DNA of 64,000 nt from Helichrysum umbraculigerum (taxonomy: Eukaryota; Streptophyta; Magnoliopsida; Asterales; Asteraceae): positions 151,713,259 to 151,777,258 of the forward strand of contig CATIUR010000003.1 of assembly GCA_949592205.1 (NCBI GenBank). The letters are read 5' to 3'. The position numbers were made by a program, and so were the translations under genes. The notes beneath the pieces are model-generated. The model had not been told where the DNA came from and ran no database searches. It saw only the letters and a list, made by a program, of their open reading frames with translations. This document shows, piece after piece, positions 34,768-46,616 of the stretch (position 1 is its first letter; each line of letters begins with the position of its first letter).

Positions 34768-35268
34768 CTAGCAATACATAAAGTTTAATATAACATTTGC
34801 AGAAATAAAATAAAATAACTAAATTTTGCAAGCCTCGTTAGTACTGTACCTACCTAATATTATCGTTGCACATCCTTGACTTTATAGAACTTTATGTTTT
34901 GATCTAATTACCTCGTGATCAGCTTACACCCGCCACCAATTCCTCATTGAGACCCACCAAAGCAATTGCAATCATCCATCTCAGTTAAAAATTCGGCCCA
35001 CGATTGCTCTTGGATTAGTCTATATCTCGAGGTTGCACCCGGGCGAACTTCATGAAAAAGTTAAAGGCTTGTAATCAATCAAAATTAAATGTTAGTAGTA
35101 TTTTGTTGTAATTATATTTTCATAATGCTAAAAGGTGGCTACTTTAAAAATAACAAAGTTTATACAATTATACTCACGAATTTCAATATTCTTGACATCC
35201 CACATTAGGGATATAGATATAGAAGTGGATTTAATTTGTATAGGAACATGAGAGGTAACCTTATCTCC

Positions 35269-35319
<51 letters not shown>

Positions 35320-35323
35320 GTAA
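34768..35323. other. Spacer with ATT microsatellite
   Basis: No gene is supported. A long (ATT)n/(TTA)n tract of about 50 bp runs from about 35268 to 35319 and ends at the left border of FB2. Confidence 0.5.
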
Positions 35324-35466
35324 GGTTTAAATGATTACAGCTACTTTGGTTGAGAATAAGAGCACCTTCAATGCTCATACATGGCAAGTTCAAAGTAGTA
35401 TGAGTCACAGTCCAAAGTTCATTTTTTCCACTGTGGGTGTACTGCATACAAAGTTCCATTCAAAAC

Positions 35467-35756
35467 CAATGTTTTAAAAACCGGTTTTTTTATTGACTCG
35501 GAAACTCCACCGATTCCGGTCGAACCGGTTCAACCGGTCCGGTCCAACAACCCCCAAAACCGGCCACGTCACCATTATTTTAAAAAAAAAAAAAAAAAAA
35601 ACCGGTTGAACCGTCCGGTTTCCGGTCGAACCGTCCGGTTTCCGGTCGAACCCCCGGTTCGTTGACTGGTCAACTTAAGGTCAAAACTGGTCCATTCTAA
35701 CTCGAAACTTCCTCCGGATCCGGTCGAACCGGTTCGAACCGGTTTTTAAAACATTG
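35467..35756. mobile_element. hAT-type MITE, 290 bp
   Basis: The ends CAATGTTTTAAAAACCGG and CCGGTTTTTAAAACATTG are near-perfect inverted repeats, flanked by TTCAAAAC (35459-35466 and 35757-35764). Repeated CCGGTCGAACCG motifs fill the interior. Same family as 29228-29762. Confidence 0.9.
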
Positions 35757-35864
35757 TTCAAAACTGTTTGGCCAATGCTTTGGACGCAATGGTGGGGTCC
35801 CCAATAGCTTTTCTCTTTCTTTTTAATTTTCTCATAGTCATACTTTCACGTTGACTATATATAA

Positions 35865-38583
35865 TGTGACAATCCTCCAATTAGGGTATTTACTTAGCCT
35901 AATTTCATGCATTACCTAGAGTAATTCCCTGATTAGTGAATTCAAAACAATTTATGTGTTAAGTTTTTGATAAACTTACTATGTGATACGTGATATATTT
36001 GATAGTAGTTATATGTGTATATATATAATTACGTAAAAAAAATATATATATATCGAACTCTACGAATTGAATACAGTTATGTGGGTGATACAAAATAATT
36101 AATAATTCGAAAATTATTAATTACAACTATTAGATAATTATATTATTGATATAATATAACAAATTATACGTTTTATAATAAACGTATTAATCGCGAATAA
36201 TAAAGTTCCAAAATGAACTTCGAAAATACTTTTGGATAATTTTTAGTATGAAATTATTATATAAAAGTATTATAACGAAAAGAAAACGAAACATTTAGAC
36301 GATTTTTGGTACACGTAATACGAACAGAAACAATTTCAAAACGCGCCTAGAGGTTCCAAATAATAAAAGTATTATTTCGTAAGTTACTGTTTTAATGTTT
36401 AGAACATTACCTCAAAATATGATTTCCAAATTCGACTGAAATCTGGCACGCGTTTTGAACTATACAGTAAATTTACTGTATATAATTATATTGTACTCTC
36501 GACAAAGTATTTCGATTATATGATTATCAATTACTGAGTTCGAGATATCGAGAAACAAAACGCGAAATTTTATTATAACTAAAGTACCACGAATTATACC
36601 CGTACACGAAATTAACGGGCTAAAAACTACCAATATTGCACAAACCAAAAATATCTCGCGACAGATTGATACTCGCTCCATACTCTCGTTTGAAATTTGG
36701 AACCAACACCCTTCTTCTATACAACTCACCTCCTTCACCAATAATTCAGTCACCAAACTTTTCTTCACCCTCATATCTGTGTGCGTGTGCGTGTACTGGA
36801 GAAGCAGAAGGGAAGCAACAAGCAGCAGCAACACCATTTCATCTTCATCATCGTCACTCTCATCTTCATCTTCAAACACTCAAACATCAAACACTTCACA
36901 CAAATGGTTTCTTGATCATTAACATCATCATCGTTCATAATCATCATCTACAACATCAGAATCATCATCATCTTCATCTTAACATCATTGTATTTGAGGA
37001 CGCGCTTGGATTGTTTGGTTAGCTTTATTTCGCTGAAGACTTGCAAATTGTGAGTTCACAGCCCCTACCTTTTACTTGTTTTAAATGCTTTTAAAACCAG
37101 GGGTGGAAAACATAGAACAATGTGATATAACATGCTATATGCTTTATGTATTACACTGCATGTTATTATGTGAAATTGATTAACATGATTTCTTTCATGC
37201 TATCAAACTTGAACTATTTCTATAAAATGTTTTCATATTGAATTAACTTGAATTAATTATATGAAACGTTTTCACAACATTTTGGGAATAAGACAGCAGA
37301 TCTTGGTACGATCCTAGGTTTACGCGAGGTAGTTGTAGTGCACATAAGTCCCAGTGCTTACAACCTATAACCATTAGCTAGGTGACTCTAGCCATTGAGT
37401 ATACAGATAGTACTATCGATTTGACAACCCTCCCAGGATATTACTCGTTGGTCATTCCAACCCCATCGACGATAGTCGTAACGAGGAGTGTTTACTTACC
37501 GTGTTACTGAGGCAACAACAAAACAACTAGTCGTGGTTTGGTTATAGTACTAATGTCGTTACTTTAACTCTAAAGGTTTAGCTCACCTTGGAGGGATTAT
37601 AGTCTAAATTTCCCACACTCAACTAAACAACTAAACAACAACTTGGTTTGGGAAGGGTATTCCCTGTGATGACTAATAGGACAGGTGTTCCTCTGAGAGA
37701 CTATATTTTAGGAAACGTTTACCTTAATTGGTTGAACTTGGTTTCCCACAAAAACAACTATTCATAGGAAATGTTTACTTAAATGTTAAACCTGTGTTTC
37801 CTGCAATGTTTATTATTGGAATGTTTACCTTATTGATAAACTTGAATTCCTGTTAACTATCTGTTGGAAAATGTTTGCTTGACTGCTAAACCTGATTTTC
37901 CTAAACTATTGAAATGGATATGTTTACTTATTTGATAAACCTGTATATCCTGCGACTACTTATTAGGAAATGTTTATGATTAAACTTGTGTTTCCTACAC
38001 AGTTACTACTGTAGTAAGAATGACATTCTTACTAATCATAGGAAATGTTTTCTTTAATTAGAATACTTGTGTTTCTTACTTTACATATAAATATTATGTC
38101 TGCGTACATGAATGATTTATACAAAAACTAAAACCTGTGAATTCACTCAACATTCAATGTTGACAGTTTACTATGTTTTTCAGGGAATTAGGACTCAGGT
38201 ACATCTGCATGCATAACGGACGTAGGCTGCCTGACTATTTATGATGCCACTTTTGGGACACTTGGATTTCCTTTGTATTATCAATTCCATTGGTTATACT
38301 TATGAAATCCCTCTTTATTAAACTTGTATTTTTAAATACTTAAGTTGTCTTTGACAACCCTACTTATGTACGACCTTATGAAGTCGTATCTTTTGTAATA
38401 ACTTTAAACTTATGGCATCTTAAATATATTATGTTCTGTATGATCATATGCTCTGACATCGTGAATGCACTATTGAATCTGTCCGCCCCCGATGCTTAAC
38501 ATTTATTAAAATGCTTCCGCTAATTAACTAAAAGCTTCCGCTAAACTGTTAATAAACACGATTACCGATTTGGGGGTGTGACA
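35865..38583 (+). repeat. 5' LTR of the Tekay-like element
   Basis: This 2.7-kb LTR contains a stretch of about ten diverged 35-45 bp tandem units at about 37690-38080, each with AGGAAATGTTTA and TTTCCTG-like halves. A 128-codon frame at 36636-37022 is repeated exactly in the other LTR; it is a CAT/ATC-rich leader sequence, not a convincing gene. Confidence 0.9.
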
Positions 38584-38588
38584 GAGAT

Positions 38589-38601
38589 TGGTATCAGAGC
38601 C
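38589..38601 (+). other. Primer-binding site, tRNA-iMet
   Basis: TGGTATCAGAGCC lies five bases after the 5' LTR and matches the 3' end of plant initiator tRNA-Met. Confidence 0.9.
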
Positions 38602-38735
38602 ATTGGTTATAGAGAACTAGAAGTCTTTAAGTGACTGAAAACCTTAGAGACCTAGACTATAGCCTTGGCTAACACATTTCAGCATTCATACTATTGCATA
38701 CGTCTGACACGTCACACACGATTCTTTGACTAGGT

Positions 38736-39482
38736 ATGTCAAGACACGCACCTATTGACCTCACTGATACTGATACTGAGGAGGAGCCCATGGAGGGGCC
38801 ATATGACGGGATACCTATAGCAGTGTCTGAGGAGGTATACCCGCCTACATTTCCTAGAGATACTTCAGATGGTTCGATAGCCACTCCACCAACGCCACCC
38901 ACTGATCCTGCTACCCATATGTTAGGATCTATCTCTATGTCTAGACGTCATCTTATTGGAGAGCCTGATTTTCGGCCAACACCTAGGAGGACACCGCTGT
39001 CGTGTGTCAGGGATTTTCCCATAGGACCCTCATCATCTCGCGGCAAAGAGCCGATGACTGAGGAGCGGGAGATTCGCTGTGATCAGCAGACACCGAGAGC
39101 TAGAGTTCCGCATCTGGATTGGATGTCACGTATTCTACGCCACTGGAGGACCATTGAGAGGATTCCTTCCACCTATGAGACTGGGGAGTCATCTCACACA
39201 CCGACATCTCTGCATTTGACCGAGGAGCCTCTAGAGCTTACGGTCCCTACTGTAGTAGCCGTTATTCGTACCTTACTGGGATTTCACTTTGGTACGCAGT
39301 CTGCCATCAGGGTGATGCGCAGTGACACCTCTCGTCTTGACGATGATGTGCTGGCGATATATGGACGCCTTGCGACTTCTGAGTTGCATATAGAGGTAGA
39401 CAGGGAGTCTGCCGATGCTACTAGAGCACGTCTGATCCGATTAGAGCGTCGTTGGAGCGCAAGAGGCACACCAGGACCCTAA
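38736..39482 (+). pseudogene. Truncated Gag N-terminus of the Tekay-like element
   Basis: The frame MSRHAPIDLTDTDTEEEPM... of 248 aa is Pro/Thr/Arg-rich and ends at [14 protein letters not shown]. The sequence then passes directly, in another frame, to the protease region ([20 protein letters not shown]). The capsid and CCHC zinc knuckle, normally several hundred residues, are missing, so about 1 kb has been deleted and the junction is out of frame. Confidence 0.75.
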
Positions 39483-42400
39483 CACTGTCACTGGTACGTT
39501 TCTAGTTAACGATCATTATGCATCCGTATTATTTGATTCTGGCGCCGATTTGAGTTTTGTGTCTAAGGACTTTAGACCACTATTAGACGTTAGATCTCGT
39601 AAGCTAGACAACAAGTACACATTAGAACTAGCCGATGGTAGGTTGATTGAATCAGGAGAAATAGTACCAGGATGTACTCTAGCATTGGAGGGTCATCTTT
39701 TCAAAATAGACTTACTACCGGTTGAGTTGGGAAGTTTTGACATCGTAGTCGGTATGGACTGGTTGTCGAAAAACCATGCAGAGATTGTCTGTTATGACAA
39801 AATGGTACGGTTACCATTGTTGACTGGAGAAACTTTGGTGATACAAGGAGATAAAAGAACGAGCGCCGTCAAAACTATTAATTGCTTAAAAGCTTGTAAA
39901 TATCTCCGCAAGGGATATCCAGCATTTTTGGCGCATGTTGTGGAAAAGAAATCTGTAGAGAGACGCTTAGACGATATACCAGTAGTACGAGACTATCTGG
40001 GAGTGTTTCCTGATGATCTTCCAGGATTACCACCTCCGCGACAAGTCGAGTTTCGCATCGATCTGGTGCCTGGAGCCGCACCAATCGCTCGCTCACCTTA
40101 TCGTCTAGCTCCATCAGAAATGCAAGAACTGTCTACGCAGTTGCAGGAGCTTTTAGACTTAGGATTCATCCGACCGAGCTTTTCACCTTGGGGAGCTCCG
40201 GTTTTGTTTGTCAAGAAAAAGGATGGATCTATGCGCATGTGTATTGATTACAGAGAGTTGAATAAAGTAACTATTAAGAACCGATATCCGTTACCACGCA
40301 TTGACGATCTGTTTGATCAACTACAAGGATCAAGTTACTACTCTAAGATCGATCTGCGTTCTGGTTATCATCAACTGAAGGTTCGAGAAGAGGATGTGCC
40401 GAAGACAGCGTTTAGGACTCGTTATGGTCATTATGAGTTCCTAGTCATGCCGTTTGGATTGACTAACGCGCCGGCAGTATTCATGGATCTCATGAACCGA
40501 GTGTGCAAACCTTACTTAGATAAGTTTGTCATTGTGTTTATCGACGATATTTTGATTTACTCAAAGACGAAAGAGGATCACGAACAGCATTTGAAACTTA
40601 TCCTCCAACTACTTGAGAACGAGAAGCTGTATGCTAAGTTCTCCAAATGCGAATTTTGGATTAGAGAGGTTCAATTCCTAGGTCATGTGATCAACGACAG
40701 GGGAATTCATGTGGACCCATCCAAAATAGAGGCGATTAAGAACTGGAAAGCACCGGAAACTCCCACAGAAATTCGACAATTTCTTGGTTTGGCTGGCTAT
40801 TATCGACGATTTATAGAGAACTTTTCAAAGATAGCCCAGTCACTCACCACCTTAACCCAGAAGGATAAGAAATTCGAATGGGGAGAGAAACAAGAGAACG
40901 CCTTTCAACTGTTGAAATAAAAGTTGAGCACCGCACCGATTCTATCCATACCTAAGGGAACTGAGAACTTCATTGTTTATTGTGACGCCTCACATCAAGG
41001 ATTAGGTTGTGTTCTCATGCAAAACGACAAAGTTATTGCTTATGCATCTCGTCAATTGAAGATTCACGAGAAGAACTATACAACTCATGACTTAGAGTTG
41101 GGAGCAGTTGTTTTTGCATTGAAAATTTGGAGACACTACTTATATGGCACAAAGTGTACAATTTTCACTGACCACAAGAGTCTACAACACATATTCGACC
41201 AGAAAGAACTCAACATGAGACAGAGACGTTGGGTCGAATTGCTGAATGATTACGACTGTGAGATTAAATACCATCCAGGCAAGGCTAATGTAGTAGCAGA
41301 TGCCTTGAGTCGTAAAGAGAACGTTAAGCCTCGCAGAGTTCGAGCATTAGTGTTAACGATTCACTCGAATCTCATTACTCAAATTCGCGACGCGCAACAA
41401 TTAGCTTTCACCGCTGAACGCATGAAAGATGAATCCCTGAAGGGAATGGAGAAACAGCTTGAAACAAAAGAGAATGGAGTTTTATACTTCATGAATAGAA
41501 TTTGGGTACCGTGCGACGATGAACTCCGTAAGCTGATATTGGACGAAGCTCACAAGTCCAACTACTCGATTCATCCTGGTGCAGATAAGATGTACCAAGA
41601 CGTGAAAGGTTTCTATTGGTGGCTTAATATGAAGAGAGACATCGCTACTTATGTCAGCAAATGTCTAACTTGTTCAAAGGTCAAGGTTGAGTATCAAAAA
41701 CCTTCAGGACTTTTGCAACAACCAGTGATGCCACGATGGAAATGGGAACACATAACAATGGATTTCATCACGAAGCTACCAAAGACATCAACTGGTGTTG
41801 ATTCAATATGGGTGATTGTCGATAGACTGACGAAATCAGCTCACTTCATTGCTTTCAAAGAGACTGACAAACTTGAGAAACTGGCAAAGATCTATATCAA
41901 AGAAGTCGTTTCTCGGCACGGTGTGCCACTATCGATTATATCTGATAGAGATAGCAGATTCACATCTCGTTTCTGGCAAACGCTACAACAGGCCCTAGGT
42001 ACTCGACTCGACATGAGTACGACCTATCATCCGCAAACCGATGGCCAGAGTGAACGAACGATTCAAACGCTCGAAGATTTGCTACGAGCATGTGTGATTG
42101 ACTTTGGAGGAAATTGGGATGCTCATCTCCCATTAGCTGAGTTCTCCTACAACAATAGTTATCACACCAGTATACAGATGGCACCGTTTGAAGCGTTGTA
42201 TGGACGCAAGTGCCGATCTCCACTCTGTTGGGCAGAGTTGGATGACAGACAACTATCCGGACCCGAACTTGTCCAAGAAACCACAGACAAAATATCTCAA
42301 GTGCTTAACCGATTGAAAGCTGTAAGAGATAGACAAAAGAGTTACGCCGATAACCGCCGTAAACCTCTTGAGTTTCAAGTAGGAGACAAGGTTCTACTTA

Positions 42401-42823
42401 AAGTATCGCCTTGGAAAGGGATAGCACGGTTTGGTAAAAGAGGAAAACTGAAACCACGATATGTTGGACCTTTTGAGATCCTTGCGAGGATTGGTCCTGT
42501 TGCTTATAAACAAACTACCACAAGAGCTTAGTAGTATTCACGACACTTTTCATGTGTGTAATTTGAATAAGTGTCTTTCCGACGAAACATTAATCATACC
42601 TCCTGACGAAGTCTTCATAAACTCAAAGCTTAACTTTGTGGAGGAACCAATCGAAATAGCTGATACGAAAACACAAAGACTGCGAAACAAACGAATCAAA
42701 CTCGTCAAGGTTCGATGGAATTCGAAGCATGGCCCAGAGTTTACTTGGGAACGTGAGGATGAGATAAGAAAGAAGTACCCTCACCTGTTTGAACACGCGA
42801 CCGACACGAATAATACAAATTAA
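39470..42823 (+). pseudogene. Pol of the Tekay-like element (PR-RT-RH-IN), broken
   Basis: Protease has [13 protein letters not shown] (39532 on), RT has [10 protein letters not shown] (about 40534-40563), RNase H has [15 protein letters not shown], and integrase has an H-H-C-C finger ([11 protein letters not shown] ... CLTCSKVK) and a D-D-E core ([28 protein letters not shown]). The C-terminus WNSKHGPEFTWEREDE is chromodomain-like. Defects: TAA at 40918-40920 between RT and RNase H (after FQLLK), and a frameshift near 42505-42515, after which the frame continues at 42461-42823. Together with the Gag deletion this copy is non-autonomous. Confidence 0.88.
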
Positions 42824-42857
42824 ATCTCGGGACGAGATTTCGCTAACAAGGGGAGAA

Positions 42858-45577
42858 TGTGACAATCCTCCAATTAGGGTATTTACTTAGCCTAATTTCA
42901 TGCATTACCTAGAGTAATTCCCTGATTAGTGAATTCAAAACAATTTATGTGTTAAGTTTTTGATAAACTTACTATGTGATACGTGATATATTTGATAGTA
43001 GTTATATGTGTATATATATAATTACGTAAAAAAAATATATATATATATCGAACTCTACGAATTGAATACAGTTATGTGGGTGATACAAAATAATTAATAA
43101 TTCGAAAATTATTAATTACAACTATTAGATAATTATATTATTGATATAATATAACAAATTATACGTTTTATAATAAACGTATTAATCGCGAATAATAAAG
43201 TTCCAAAATGAACTTCGAAAATACTTTTGGATAATTTTTAGTATGAAATTATTATATAAAAGTATTATAACGAAAAGAAAACGAAACATTTAGACGATTT
43301 TTGGTACACGTAATACGAACAGAAACAATTTCAAAACGCGCCTAGAGGTTCCAAATAATAAAAGTATTATTTCGTAAGTTACTGTTTTAATGTTTAGAAC
43401 ATTACCTCAAAATATGATTTCCAAATTCGACTGAAATCTGGCACGCGTTTTGAACTATACAGTAAATTTACTGTATATAATTATATTGTACTCTCGACAA
43501 AGTATTTCGATTATATGATTATCAATTACTGAGTTCGAGATATCGAGAAACAAAACGCGAAATTTTATTATAACTAAAGTACCACGAATTATACCCGTAC
43601 ACGAAATTAACGGGCTAAAAACTACCAATATTGCACAAACCAAAAATATCTCGCGACAGATTGATACTCGCTCCATACTCTCGTTTGAAATTTGGAACCA
43701 ACACCCTTCTTCTATACAACTCACCTCCTTCACCAATAATTCAGTCACCAAACTTTTCTTCACCCTCATATCTGTGTGCGTGTGCGTGTACTGGAGAAGC
43801 AGAAGGGAAGCAACAAGCAGCAGCAACACCATTTCATCTTCATCATCGTCACTCTCATCTTCATCTTCAAACACTCAAACATCAAACACTTCACACAAAT
43901 GGTTTCTTGATCATTAACATCATCATCGTTCATAATCATCATCTACAACATCAGAATCATCATCATCTTCATCTTAACATCATTGTATTTGAGGACGCGC
44001 TTGGATTGTTTGGTTAGCTTTATTTCGCTGAAGACTTGCAAATTGTGAGTTCACAGCCCCTACCTTTTACTTGTTTTAAATGCTTTTAAAACCAGGGGTG
44101 GAAAACATAGAACAATGTGATATAACATGCTATATGCTTTATGTATTACACTGCATGTTATTATGTGAAATTGATTAACATGATTTCTTTCATGCTATCA
44201 AACTTGAACTATTTCTATAAAATGTTTTCATATTGAATTAACTTGAATTAATTATATGAAATGTTTTCACAACATTTTGGGAATAAGACAGCAGATCTTG
44301 GTACGATCCTAGGTTTACGCGAGGTAGTTGTAGTGCACATAAGTCCCAGTGCTTACAACCTATAACCATTAGCTAGGTGACTCTAGCCACTGAGTATACA
44401 GATAGTACTATCGATTTGACAACCCTCCCAGGATATTACTCGTTGGTCATTCCAACCCCATCGACGATAGTCGTAACGAGGAGTGTTTACTTACCGTGTT
44501 ACTGAGGCAACAACAAAACAACTAGTCGTGGTTTGGTTATAGTACTAGTGTCGTTACTTTAACTCTAAAGGTTTAGCTCACCTTGGAGGGATTATAGTCT
44601 AAATTTCCCACACTCAACTAAACAACTAAACAACAACTTGGTTTGGGAAGGGTATTCCCTGTGATGACTAATAGGACAGGTGTTCCTCTGAGAGACTATA
44701 TTTTAGGAAACGTTTACCTTAATTGGTTGAACTTGGTTTCCCACAAAAACAACTATTCATAGGAAATGTTTACTTAAATGTTAAACCTGTGTTTCCTGCA
44801 ATGTTTATTATTGGAATGTTTACCTTATTGTTAAACTTGAATTCCTGTTAACTATCTGTTGGAAAATGTTTGCTTGACTGCTAAACCTGATTTTCCTAAA
44901 CTATTGAAATGGATATGTTTACTTATTTGATAATCCTGTATATCCTGCGACTACTTATTAGGAAATGTTTATGATTAAACTTGTATTTCCTACACAGTTA
45001 CCACTGTAGTAAGAATGACATTCTTACTAATCATAGGAAATGTTTTCTTTAATTAGAATACTTGTGTTTCCTACTTTACATATAAATATTATGTCTGCGT
45101 ACATGAATGATTTATACAAAAACTAAAACCTGTGAATTCACTCAACATTCAATGTTGACAGTTTACTATGTTTTTCAGGGAATTAGGACTCAGGTACATC
45201 TGCATGCATAACGGACGTAGGCTGCCTGACTATTTATGATACACTTTTGGGACACTTGGATTTCCTTTGTATTATCAATTCCATAGGTTATACTTATGAA
45301 ATCCCTCTTTATTAAACTTGTATTTTCAAATACTTAAGTTGTCTTTGACAACCCTACTTATGTACGACCTTATGAAGTCGTATCTTTTGTAATAACTTTA
45401 AACTTATGGCATCTTAAATATATTATGTTCTGTATGATCATATGCTCTGACATCGTGAATGCACTATTGAATCTGTCCGCCCCCGATGCTTAACATTTAT
45501 TAAAATGCTTCCGCTAATTAACTAAAAGCTTCCGCTAAACTGTTAATAAACACGATTACCGATTTGGGGGTGTGACA
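42858..45577 (+). repeat. 3' LTR of the Tekay-like element
   Basis: Nearly identical to 35865-38583. Differences seen include an extra TA in the AT run near 43040, ATGATGCCAC against ATGATACAC, and single-base changes such as GCCATTGAG/GCCACTGAG. It ends TGTGACA followed by TATAA. Confidence 0.9.
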
Positions 45578-45582
45578 TATAA

Positions 45583-45972
45583 TATACATTTAGTTCATAT
45601 TCAACATACTAAACAACGTCATTTTTAATTTGCATGTATTTGAGATCTGGAGGTAATTCTTAATTTGTATGTATTTGAGATCCGAAGGAAATTAGATGTA
45701 GAAATTCTATGTTACACGTGATATTTTAACTAACTTTTATATTAATTTAAGTTTATTAGGTAAGTATATGATATTTGATTTACACTGAAAGAGGCAAGTG
45801 GGTATTAAAATGAAGAAATTTATTTTTTATATATTACATAAATAATGGGTGATTATATATAGAGGACGACATGGCATTACTTTAAACTTTGTAGAGTTTA
45901 ATGGGTTGTAGCTATTTTGTATAAAATTGGAAAATGTTGATGTGTCAAAACTTTAAACCCTTGAGGGTTTAA
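45583..45972. other. Right part of the split MITE
   Basis: AT-rich; contains a short direct repeat TGTATTTGAGATC(T/C)G at about 45633 and 45669. No gene. Confidence 0.4.
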
Positions 45973-46193
45973 AGCATTGGAGATGCTCCAAGGGAATCAA
46001 CGGTAATGTGTCATATGTCACTTTACTCTCTCTCCTCCACATTTTAAAAAATTAAATATCTCTCAAACGGTAAGTCGAAAAATTATAAAAATTGCACCAT
46101 AAAAATCAGCGTTTTATTCTCTTCGATTAGAGATGTGACAAGTTATACTTTCGACGATATTTTTTTCATTTTTTAGTGGGTTTTGAAATCGAG

Positions 46194-46383
46194 TAACACA
46201 TGTGTTAGAAGCTGGTAACACATGTGTTACTCGCTGCTAACACATGTGGTATACGCCGGTAACACATGTGTTACAGGCTAGTAACACATGTGTTAGCATC
46301 GTGTAACACATATGTTAGCAGCGATTAACACATGTATTAATAGCAACTAACACATGTGTTAACAGCTAGTAACACATGTGTTA
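46194..46383. repeat. Nine 14-bp palindromes at exact 22-bp spacing
   Basis: TAACACATGTGTTA or a one-base variant starts at 46194, 46216, 46238, 46260, 46282, 46304, 46326, 46348 and 46370, separated by eight-base spacers that differ in sequence (for example GAAGCTGG, CTCGCTGC, CAGGCTAG, GCATCGTG). Six units are perfect palindromes; the third, sixth and seventh have one change each. The array forms the loop region of FB2. In FB1 a single unit occurs at each side of the centre. Confidence 0.95.
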
Positions 46384-46616
46384 CTAATTTTGTAAAACCC
46401 ACAAAAAAAGTTGTCGAAAGTATACCTTGTGAGATGGCAAATCGAAGAGAAAAAAATGCTGATTTTTATGGTGCCATTTTTATGATTTTTCGACTTATCG
46501 TTTCGGAGATATTTAAGTTTTAAAAACGTGCGGAAGTGGATTTTGTGACACATGGCACATTCTGGTTGGTTCCTCCATTCTCACTAAAAATTTCATTCTC
46601 ATTTGAACCTCATCCT

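Larger units (their letters stand above)
35865..45577 (+). mobile_element. Tekay/Del-like Ty3/gypsy element, 9.7 kb
   Basis: It has LTRs of 2719 bp (35865-38583) and 2720 bp (42858-45577), TGTGACA ends, a perfect 5-bp duplication TATAA (35860-35864, 45578-45582), a tRNA-iMet primer site (38589-38601) and a polypurine tract AAGGGGAGAA (42848-42857). The LTRs differ at about a dozen positions by eye, so insertion was recent. The coding region has lost most of Gag and has a nonsense codon and frameshifts in Pol. The integrase tail (LVKVRWNSKHGPEFTWERE) and long LTRs suggest the Tekay/Del group. Confidence 0.93.
35361..45989. mobile_element. MITE with GAGCATCTCCAATGC-type ends, split
   Basis: The left end AGCACCTTCAATGCTC (35361) and right end AGCATTGGAGATGCTCC (ending 45989) are inverted copies of the termini seen on many plant MITEs. 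It interrupts the left arm of FB2 and is itself interrupted by the hAT MITE at 35467 and the gypsy element at 35865. The exact target duplication is unclear (AAG is possible). Confidence 0.55.
35324..46616. mobile_element. Fold-back element FB2, interrupted by a MITE and a gypsy element
   Basis: The outermost left piece (35324-35360, GGTTTAAATGATTACAGC ... TTGAGAATAAG) aligns with the start of FB1, and its continuation is found after 45989 (GGAATCAACGGTAATG...). The right arm ends CATTTGAACCTCATCCT at 46616. The arm sequence (TCCTCCACATTTT, AAATATCTCTCAAACGGTAAGTC) is the same family as FB1. The centre is a 22-bp palindrome array instead of telomere-like repeats. The removed interior (35361-45989) is younger mobile DNA. 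Confidence 0.75.

Noticed and set aside
36636..37022. A 128-codon ORF present identically at 36636-37022 and 43631-44017, with a 139-codon antisense ORF
   Set aside because: Both lie within the two LTRs of the same gypsy element; composition (His/Leu/Thr runs from CAT/ATC repeats) is not protein-like. The identity reflects LTR identity, not gene conservation.
39550..40920. Pol reading frame taken as starting at 39550
   Set aside because: That position is a TTG inside the protease; the homologous frame extends upstream to about 39470, so 39550 is only the first alternative start codon.
46194..46383. Repeat-spacer array considered as a CRISPR
   Set aside because: Repeats are only 14 bp with 8-bp spacers, there are no cas genes, and the context is a plant fold-back transposon.
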